Origin: Chromera velia
Lineage: Eukaryota; Sar; Chromeraceae
DNA length: 64,000 nucleotides
Direction: 5' to 3'
Assembly (NCBI GenBank): GCA_018398765.1
Contig: JAHBMJ010003940.1
Coordinates: 1 to 64,000, forward strand
The notes under the pieces are model-generated. The model worked only from the letters and a program-made list of their open reading frames with translations, ran no database searches and had not been told where the DNA came from. Below, one piece after another: positions 55,409 through 64,000 of the stretch (position 1 is the first letter of the stretch; every line of letters starts with the position of its first letter). Made by a program: the position numbers and the translations under genes.

Positions 55409-58400
55409 TCAAGTTTCTGCTAATTCTAGCTCATATGTGTCCTGCAGGGCTTCTTGCACCTTCTGCACCCCTCTTTCTGTTAGACCCACTGCCTCTTTCA
55501 ACTCTAGAGCACTATATCTCATCAGGTCCAGAACAGTCTTCACACCCATCTGCAAGAACATTCACACGTAAAACAATCTTGCATACAAACAAACAGGACA
55601 GATAGACAACAGGCTTGCAGAAAACCCGTCTTTGTATTAATAGATGTTCACTCCTCCCAGGATCCTCATGACGCACGCAGACAGACACCTGACAGACAAA
55701 AAGATCAACGGATGCTTCCTTCAGGGAAAAAAGCCCGTCCGATTCACGAAACTTTGTGTGTCCCCCACATTCAACGAGAAAAAAAGGTCCTAATGCCCAT
55801 GGGGGCCGCATTGTGAAAGAAGGGCGTTGTACAGATATTTTGAAGCAAGGCAGGAAAAAGCAGACGAATGGTATCCTTGAAGTGCACGAACGAAAAGAAT
55901 GAATGACGCTTGGACAGACACGAAAAAGTCCGGAGAAAGAAGACCAAGAAAGAGGCGAAGAATCCTTTAACGCAACAGACGGAGCAGTCTATCAAACGAA
56001 GGAAGCCGCTCTTTGTCTCCCTCCACTTGCAACATCGATGTGGTTCCTTCATACTCAGACTGAAGCCACGGCGCAGCACCTGCCCACCCACCTCCCTGAG
56101 AGCATATTCGATTTTGTCGCTCAGTCCGAGCTCAGTCAGCATTTCACTCTCGAGATCTGCTGGTAAGCCATCGAGACGCTGCATGGCAACAGGGGCAGGT
56201 GAGAGGGAAGAAAAAGGAAGGTAAAGGAACTGTGCACACACGTGAGAAATCAGAAGAAGGTATTCAGAGAACCCGAAAATGGGGGGTGTAGCCCCCTCCC
56301 GGGGGGGGAAGCGGAAGAAGACAAAATGATTAAAATATGAAACCTCGACTCACGTACCCCTGTACAGAGACAAAAAAAAGAAGCGCATATATACGAGATT
56401 GCAAGTCACACCCAATTCTTCTCCAAAATCACTGTGCGTCTCAGTGCCTCACCTCTGCTTCCTTCATTCTCCTCTCTGTGTTGATCTTGTGTAGTTCCTC
56501 CCAAGTGATGGCCCCCTTCTCGTCGTAAGGACTCTTCCGGAGTTCTTCCTCAAGCCACTCGAGGGGCTCAAACTTCGGCTCCTGCGCTTATTTTATACAT
56601 ACATTCATGTGACTATGCATGTATGCCTTATTTGTTCATCAGACGGGGGACAGACAAATGCTTTATTTGTTCATCAGACGGGGGACAGACAAATGCTTTA
56701 TTTGTTCATCAGACGGGGGACAGACAAAACAGACCTCTAGGGCCATCTTGGGTTCCAGTTTCGGCGGGGGTCCCTGTGCGAATGGACGTGGGTGTGTGAC
56801 ATTGGACCAGGTCCCATCAGGGTTGAGAGTCGCGATGGGGGGTCCTCCCTGTAACTCCTGCCACCTCCTCGCACTCATCCACTCATCGATGTCCCCTTCC
56901 AGAGCTGCAACACATTCACTCACTCACTCACTCACTCACTCACTCACTCATTCGTTGAAGGAGGCAAAATCGCGCACAAGGAAGAAGAAAAAACAAGCTT
57001 GAGGATGCACACAGGTCAAAATGAAAGAGAGTGATCAGAAGAGACATGATGTTTGTGCACTGCCAAATTTATGACATCCCTGTCAACAGACTGGACTGAC
57101 GGTAGCACCTGATCTGACTCAACTGATCCACACCTGCTGTTGTCTGCAGTAACATCCCGAACCCACAGCCCACTCCTGTTTGCCTCATTCTCCCACAATC
57201 AGTCTCCCTCTTTCTCACCTTCCATTTGTCGCTCAGTATCCGTGTGGTTGTACTGTTCTGCGATTTGGGCCCTCATTTCCTGAAACCAACTGCAAGCAAA
57301 GCAGCTTGGCCAGCATTCTTTGAAGACAGGTGAAACCACGAAAAACACACGAAAAAAAAAAACAATAAAAAGTATGGAGACTGGCTGATGAAGCGCTGCT
57401 CACTCATACCACTGATCACACAACATTTAAAGAAAACAAGAGAGTCGTGGGGGGGAACTTGAGGCCCCAAATGAAGTCAGAGTGATTTCTTTCTTCCTTA
57501 GTCCAAGAACCGACCAACACAAATCTGTGTGTATATTATGCACAATCAGTTTGAGACTTGTGGATAAACTCACTTTTGCACCTCCAGCATCCCGAAGTAC
57601 AGACAATCCTTCGGTGTTGACGACTCATCGCACCAGACTTCCATTGCCACCTGGTCGCAGTTGAGGTTATGGTCTTGGAGTACTTTGACCTCCTCGAACG
57701 GCACAAACCAGTCGTCCTCGTTTGTACCATTCACGGTGTCCCTGCATTCAGTCCCACTCACTCACGGACACAGCCAGAATATTCAGTCATCTGTCTACCT
57801 GTCGGAAGTGACAACCAAAATCGAGCACAGCGTCTGTTCGCACAGCGTCCCTGGAATTATTCAACCAGTCAGGGTGAATTTCTGATTTAATCGGTTTCCG
57901 GTCATGCTCGTCTACGAAAATTCAATCGCCCTCAATTCCCTTGCCAAGCAGAATTTCTCTGCATCTTTCTGTTGCACTTTCGAAGGCACTCAGTCCGTTG
58001 GACTCAGAACCACAGATGGTACGAGGAAAGGAAGAAAAAAACAACGATACTTAGTACACATGCCCTGAACAGACCACAGAGACGACAACCGAACAGAAAA
58101 TTACGGGACAGAAGCGAACAGAACAGGCATGATCCGGCTCTCGAGAGGTGGAGGGACAGGCCCTCAGTTATTGGAAAAAAAAAATTCCATGGAGACATGG
58201 ACAACTGAACAAGACGGATGCAATCTCCGTCGTTTAAGTTCAGTCTCTGCATAGAGGACTGGAACGCCTAACCGAAGCCGGTCGTTTCGCGTCTGCGACT
58301 TTTATGATCAAATCTTTCGATCCTTCCACTCATGTTCAGACACCCATCATTCCTTCCTTCCTTTGACTGACTGTGTCCATACGGGATGGCGGGGTCCAGG

Positions 58401-59286
58401 GGGCTTCACGGCCATTCCGAGGATGCGATGAACTGCAAACCTGCACAGGCCAGACAACCTCGAGTAGAAAGAGGAATAAGGTACGGGGAGACAGGCAGGT
58501 GTGCAGGCTGAGAAGAGAAGAGGATTGGGGGTCTCTCGAATCCATCAAAGCGATTGTTTGAAGTGCTCTCGACACCAGAGACTTCGGTCTCCCTCTTGCG
58601 GGAAAGACAATCGGCATGCAGACCGTTTGACGAGAACGAAGAAAATACCGTAAACGCTCACCGCGAACCTCGCTGGCTATAGCGTGCTACTTCCATGGAT
58701 CAACATCACCAAATGATTCTGTCTCCTTCTCTCCCAACCTTACGGCTTCCTCATCCCTTTCTCACTTCACTCACCTTGCATTCTTGACAGGACCGAAGAC
58801 ACACCCGCAAGGAACGAATCCCTTTCTGATCTCGTCGATGTGTCTCCTCTTCATGCCCCGGGCCTTCCACCCCTTCTCCTGCCTCCACAACCCCTCATGA
58901 TCGGAGAACCACATTCCCCGACCCCACTCGACTTTGAACTCGAGATGAACCTCTTCCTCAGAACTGCGCTTATCAATCAACACAGTGAGTGAGAAGAATC
59001 GAGGGCGAAGAAGGAGACAAAGGCCGGAAAAAAGCTCAGGAAGGCGGCGCAATCGAGACATATGCAGAGAGAGAGGGGGGACGAGAAAAGAACAAAGAGG
59101 AAAGAGAGCAAGAGAAGGGTGCACGAGGAAGACAAAAAGGCAAATACAGAGAGCCTTCATGAGGACGCGAGAAAAAAGGGAGCTAGACACAGATGAAAGA
59201 AAGTCTTCTGCTGGGAGGGCCGAGGGGATCTCTTCATCCACCCCCATCGCCTTGCACGCACGCACGCACGCACGCACACACACTCA

Positions 59287-59325
<39 letters not shown>

Positions 59326-59333
59326 AACACACA

Positions 59334-59373
<40 letters not shown>

Positions 59374-59376
59374 AAC

Positions 59377-59450
<74 letters not shown>

Positions 59451-60434
59451 GGAAAGACAGAGACAGACTCATACACGCACGCGCGCCCACGAAGGTGGGT
59501 GCACTCAGGCAAGCAGACACACGGACAGACAGACGGGTGAACAACAAAGAGAAAGTGGACAGATAGACCAAAAGACAGCCAGCCAACCAGCCAGCCAGAC
59601 GCACACAGACAGACCAAAGCGTAAGGACGTATCTCCACGGATTTGCGACCTCCACACAGTCTGGCCACTCGATGTCCCCAGCCGTGATCCGTCGTGGTCC
59701 CTTCGCCTTCAGTACCCCGATCCCCTCTGCTTTCGGCTTCTTGGTGCGGAAAGCAAGCTGCAGACAGAGGCGGCCCTCCATGAAAGGAAAGGGAACAGAA
59801 GGGAAGAGAATGCGGCTGCTGGATCGATTAACACAGACGACAATTATGTTCCGCCAGCTTGCACGAAGGGAGGGGGAGCTGGTCATCTGCTTTCCAGACA
59901 GAGTGACCTGCAGGCTTCTGAGAGGTCTGTCAAAGCGAACACAAAATCACAAAGCAAAACCAAGTTCCGCGAGCCGCCTAGCAAAAGAGAGACTTCTCCA
60001 CCTATCACAATGGGAACTGACTGCATGACTGGCGGACGGACGGACGGGTTAGGACTTACATCCTTGCAATTCAAGTTTTTTTTTTCTTTAATTGTGCAGA
60101 CGGACTGACATCTTTGCAATTCAAGTTTAACTCCAGCCAGTCCTCCATTGTTCCATTGTGAGTGGTGTCCGGATTTGCCCCGTGCATTTTGGTTGCCACC
60201 ACGGCATGTCCGGGCGACCTCGACAGCATTGCCCACTTCCACAGAGGCGCCATCGTCCAACCGAAATGCTGCCACATGGGGCCGATGTGAAATTTCTGAT
60301 ACCACCACTCTGTAGACACACAGGCAGGCAGGCAGGTAGGCAGGCAGGCAGACAAGCAGGCAGAAATGAAAAAAGACAAATCACCGTCTTGGAGGAAAGG
60401 GACTCAAACAGGCAGGCAGGGAGGCATGCAAAGG

Positions 60435-60471
<37 letters not shown>

Positions 60472-61417
60472 CTGGAGACAGAGAGAGAGAAAAAGAGAAT
60501 TGCCGCTCCGGATCGCCTGACTCGCTGATGGACCGAAAATCTGGATACTCAGGCACACGAGAGAGAACAAGATGGTCCTTTATCAGCGTGCAGCCTGCAG
60601 GGAGGGAGGGAGGGAATTCTTTCCATTCGAATGGCCGACCGTTGACGGGTACTTTGAGCAACGCTGTGGACTCCAACGTCTTGCACCCATAGTCCTGTGC
60701 GTCCCGTCCGATTGTTGCGTATCTGCATTCATTCAGTCATTCAGTCATTCTTTGTTGCGTATCTGCATTCATTCATTCATTCATTCAGCAGTCATTCATT
60801 CATCTTTGTTGCGTATCTGCATTCATTCATTCATTCAGTAGTCATTCATTCATCTTTGTTGCGTATCTGCTGCATTCATTCATTCATTCATTCATTCATT
60901 CAGTAGTCATTCATTCATCTTATTCATTCAGTAGTCATTCATTCATCTTTGTTGCGTATCTGCATTCATTCATTCATTCATTCAGTAGTCATTCATTCAT
61001 CTTTGTTGCGTACCTGCATTCATTCATTCATTCATTCATTCATTCATTCAGTAGTCATTCATTCATCTTTGTTGCGTATTCGTTCAAGCAGGGACGCGAG
61101 AACATTCGAACAAGAACAAGGACGAGGACGGAGATGATGCGCAAGGCTAACAGATGAGAGGGGAAAAGGACCGCCATGCACAGAGAGAGGAGAGATCGGA
61201 GCGCATACACTCATCATCTGCAATCACCATTGTCTTTTTTTCGCACGCTGCAGATGATTTAATGCCGAGGGAGGAAAAAATGATTGAGGTCGCAGAACAA
61301 AGAAAAAGGGCTGGCGGGCAGGTGGACACACGCTCACAGACGGACAGAAAGAGAGAGAGAGGGAGAGAGACAGAGAGAGAGGGACAGAAAAAAAGATAGA
61401 TAGATAGATAGAAAGAT

Positions 61418-61452
<35 letters not shown>

Positions 61453-61830
61453 GAGAGAGAGAGAGGCACGGACCTTCTGTCGAGCCATACAGGTCCATAC
61501 AGACACTTCCCTCTGTCCGGGTACGGTTCCCAAGTCGGGTCATACACCACCGCTGCAGGCAGATACGGACGCAGACAGGCAGACTCGATGTTCTTGATTT
61601 GCTGCTCAGACTCGCGAATGAATTCGTAACAGTCAGACAGACAGACAGACAGACAGTCACCTGGGAACTACTATAGGAGAAAGTCAAGGTATTGCGCTCT
61701 CCGTGAAGAAACTCCGGCGCCACTTGCCTCGGGCGTGTCTCTTTGCCACCGCAGAGAAAGAGTCTCCAAGGAGAACAAACAGAGATGGTGCCGTGGAAAG
61801 TTTCCGCCTTCATTTTCCTCCCGAAACAAT

Positions 61831-61882
<52 letters not shown>

Positions 61883-63833
61883 TGTCTGTGTGTCTGTCTG
61901 TCTGTCTGTCTGTCTGTCTTTCTCTCTCTCTCTCTCTCTCTCCCCCTCTGTCTGTCTGTCTCTCTCACTCTCCCTCTCCCTCTGTGTGTGTGTGTGTGTG
62001 TGTGTGTGTCACTCTCTCTGTCTCTCTTTCTCTTGACTTACTCTGTTCGGCATCTATCATGTCTGTCCCTTGGACGGGCGTGTGTGGGTCGCCTCCGACT
62101 TCGTAGTATTTTCGGTCAAAGAGGTCGTCAGCAAACGCCTCGTATCTCCGATAGTGGGGCGCGTTCAGATATTTCTGCACTCGCATCGCATCGCAAAGTT
62201 CATATGGACAGACAAGACAACACATTCAATCCGAAAGCAAAGAAGAAGTATGCAAATCGACAGGCTCATACAGAGAGAGAGAGAGAGAGAGAGAAGACAA
62301 GCTGCTTCCTCTCAGAAGAAGGCGGGGTATGACCAAGGAAACAATCATTCAGTCTGAGCGCGTTTTTGTGATCGAAGATACTTGGAGAAAGTACTGAACA
62401 CTCTTCAGACCACCATTCTCGTGCTTCACGTTCCTTCCAACTGAAAAGTCGGTGCATACACACAAATCGAACCCCCCCCACCTGATCAAGAAAGTTTGTG
62501 TAGTCGTCGAGTGGCCTGGGAGGATGGAACCAGTCCGGATGGGCTCTCTTGATTTCGTGTTGCGTTTGCAGTTTTCTCTTCGGCATCTCTGCCTGGCCTA
62601 TATCTCCATGCCAGAACCCTGCGGCAGGGAGGGGAGGGGGACCGGAGGGCATGCAGGGAAGACAGAGGAGGCAGAGCAAATCATTCTACAGGACTCTTCT
62701 GGTCGAACCAGATGGCCTTCTGAAAAATGAAAAACCTCAAGCAATCAGAGTTTTTTAAAAAAGGGAAGCCGCCAGAAGTCGCAAAACACTCGGGGGGCCA
62801 ATGTCTCCCTCTCTCTCTCTGCATGGCAGCCGATCTATGTCTCTGCTTATCTGCCTCACTGACCAGCAGTCGACAAGTGTGAGTTCAGGATGTGATCTTC
62901 TGCCAGATTTCCAAGCACGCCTGCCTGCTTCAATTCCGTCATGTTGAATAAGGGGTGTGGGACAACTGGTGCCACTTCATCTTTCCCGTCTTCGTCAACT
63001 TCCTCGTCGTCATACTCGAATGGATCAACTTCGCTTGGGTCCTCTAGAAAGAACGCAGACTCGTGACGCTCTGGAATTCTGAACCGATTTTCCCTTCGCT
63101 CGATTTCATCCAACAGAGCTCGGCGACTGTTGTCGTCAATCGGACGGTCTGGGTCATAGTCTACATAACTTGGAAAGTTTTTCCGGGACTCCAAAACTTG
63201 CATAATTTCTTTGTGGTCTTCACTGTACTCCTCTCCATCTTCCTCTTCCTCATCCTCTTCTTCCGCTTCCTCAGCCAGTGTTTGAGAAGAGAGGGACCCG
63301 TCAAGATCCTCCGGGTTCATCTTTTCAAAAACATTCTCTGCAAAACCCGGTGTGCTCAAGGCTGCCCTGTCACTTTCGGATTCCTCTTGGGCTTTCATTT
63401 TCTCTTTACTTCCTGGCTCACGCTTTTTGCTTCTACGCGTCCGTGGTTTCTTTTCCTCCTCAGAATCCCCCCCCTCGTCCGTCTTGCTTGCCTTCCGTCT
63501 CCCAGACAGGAGGGAGAACGGCTGAAGAGGCTCCAGCTGTCTTTCCTTTCTCGGGCCGGCCCGACTGCTGCTACCGAGAATGCGGTGACGGTAGATGGAA
63601 GGGGCTGTGTGCAAAAAACCCATTCCACTGCGCTTCCACGCCCAAACCCCGCCCCTGCCGTCTCCATCCCGGTGAGACCTGCAGGAGAAACAAAAGCAAC
63701 ACTACGTCCCCCACAGGAACCTAAAGAGAGAAGAGCAACAGGACAGCTACAGCCATTCTTTTGTGACTGACCGGGAGGAAAGAGCACCGACAAAGTGGAG
63801 CGACGACAGAACGAGGACCTTACATACGCCCAT
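55409..63833 (-). CDS. Large, probably plastid-targeted protein with C-terminal RNAP alpha-CTD-like helix-hairpin-helix
   Basis: Exon 1 (63833-63772) encodes a signal peptide (MGVCKVLVLSSLHFVGALSS) and joins in phase to the exon ending at 62864, which adds a basic leader (RSHRDGDGRGGVWAWKRSG) and then long acidic and basic low-complexity stretches. Middle exons contain unrecognised but clearly coding sequence: about 62620-62487 (FWHGDIGQAEMPKRKLQ), 62190-62042 (KYLNAPHYRRYEAFADDLFD), 61660-61474 (VVYDPTWEPYPDRGKCLYGP), 60694 onward, 60309-60110 (WWYQKFHIGPMWQHFGWTMA), 59757-59629, 58967-58775, 57741-57574, 57289-57219, 56904-56735, 56581-56453 and 56178-56092; from 60309 to 56735 the phases close. 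The last exon starts at 55550: LSDKIEYALREMGVKTVLDL joins across the splice and, with GLTERGVQKVQEAL, resembles the alpha-CTD fold of RNA polymerase. One extra base near 55499-55501 shifts the frame inside this domain. As read the stop is at 55431; the other frame ends at 55409. Signal peptide plus basic leader suggests a complex plastid; function unknown. Confidence 0.7.
56627..56728. repeat. 35-bp tandem repeat, three copies
   Basis: Unit includes TTTATTTGTTCATCAGACGG and GGGACAGACAAATG. Copies are almost identical and sit in the intron right after the exon ending at 56735 (transcription order). Confidence 0.9.
56908..56950. repeat. (ACTC)n microsatellite
   Basis: About nine tetranucleotide copies just before the acceptor of the exon starting at 56904. 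On the coding strand it reads GAGT. Confidence 0.95.
59257..59452. repeat. (ACGC)n(CA)n(GA)n compound microsatellite
   Basis: About 200 bp, including a long uninterrupted GA run. It reads as CT/GT on the coding strand of the host gene. Confidence 0.95.
60058..60130. repeat. Duplicated 5' splice site region
   Basis: On the minus strand ACTTGAATTGCAAAGATGTC (exon end and donor GTCAGTCC) is followed some 50 bases downstream by a second copy ACTTGAATTGCAAGGATGTA with donor GTAAGTCC. The spacer carries an A10 run. Both donors keep exon sequence before them. Confidence 0.8.
60435..60500. repeat. (GA)n microsatellite
   Basis: Purine run on the plus strand, a CT run on the coding strand, between two exons of the large minus-strand gene. 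Confidence 0.9.
60715..61082. repeat. Minisatellite of (ATTC)n plus TTGTTGCGTATCTGC units
   Basis: About seven units, each an ATTC tetranucleotide run of variable length, then AGTAGTC, another ATTC run and CTTTGTTGCGTATCTGC. A compound repeat in a large intron of the minus-strand gene. Confidence 0.9.
61345..61465. repeat. (GA)n/(GATA)n/(CAGA)n repeats
   Basis: Purine-rich tetra- and dinucleotide arrays directly after the donor of the exon ending at 61474. Confidence 0.9.
61833..62032. repeat. (CT)n(GT)n(CTGT)n compound microsatellite
   Basis: CT and GT on the plus strand although the host gene is on the minus strand, one of the exceptions to the strand trend. It begins just after the donor region of the exon ending near 62042. 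Confidence 0.9.
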
Positions 63834-63902
63834 TACTAAAAAAAAAAAAAAAAGCGGCCGTCTCGCGACACAAAGGTCAATTTCTTTCCCAGAAGTGCCG
63901 CG
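63834..63902. promoter_or_regulatory. Very short divergent intergenic region
   Basis: Only 69 bp separate the two predicted start codons, including an A16 run at about 63838-63853. If both starts are right the two genes share one compact bidirectional promoter and have very short 5' UTRs. Confidence 0.4.
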
Positions 63903-63969
63903 ATGTGGCGAAGACGAGCCGTCCCACTGGACGAAACAATGATCCAGTGGTCTAGAGGGGCTTCAGAGG
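63903..63969 (+). CDS. First exon of a gene running off the right edge
   Basis: ATG at 63903 opens a frame MWRRRAVPLDETMIQWSRGA that ends after two more residues at a GTAAAT donor (63970). Too short to identify. Strand alternation with the neighbouring minus-strand gene and the good donor support it; the Arg-rich start could be a mitochondrial leader. Confidence 0.4.
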
Positions 63970-64000
63970 TAAATACGACCCTGCTGGAAAAGCTCAGCGT

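Overview
The window is nuclear DNA of a eukaryote: genes are cut by many GT-AG introns, there is no operon logic, and the introns are packed with microsatellites. Several predicted proteins point to a photosynthetic organism with a complex (secondary, red-lineage) plastid. There is a fatty acid photodecarboxylase of the algal type, a plastid-lipid-associated protein (fibrillin) that starts with a signal peptide followed by a Phe-led transit peptide, and a second protein with a signal peptide plus basic leader. Intron-rich genes with simple-repeat introns and this plastid targeting fit a chromerid such as Chromera velia; that is inference, not proof.

Layout, left to right: fatty acid photodecarboxylase (+, 5' end outside the window); lysophospholipid-type acyltransferase (-); Pro-rich coiled-coil protein with WF motifs (+, 13 exons resolved); secreted/membrane EGF-like protein (-); long single-exon disordered ORF (+); PAP/fibrillin (-, 7 exons resolved); type I membrane protein (+, 3 exons resolved); a decayed DUF6729-like transposase gene (+) with repeats around it; trans-2-enoyl-CoA reductase TECR/Tsc13 (-); an unknown multi-exon protein (+); a large, probably plastid-targeted protein ending in a helix-hairpin-helix like the RNA polymerase alpha C-terminal domain (-, with an apparent frameshift); and the first exon of another gene at the right edge (+).

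Leaving aside the transposon, the genes alternate strand without exception. Divergent (head-to-head) pairs are separated by about 0.07-1.3 kb of ordinary composition. Every convergent (tail-to-tail) gap carries a long AT-rich tract. Four of the eleven host genes concern lipids (photodecarboxylase, acyltransferase, fibrillin, enoyl-CoA reductase). Another genome-wide habit visible here is the frequent use of GTCAGT as 5' splice site, with CAGT-type microsatellites starting exactly at several of these donors.

Exon joins were made by eye from reading frame, intron phase and family motifs. Where all phases close I say so; elsewhere ends are approximate. No tRNA, rRNA, CRISPR array or bacterial-type element was seen.
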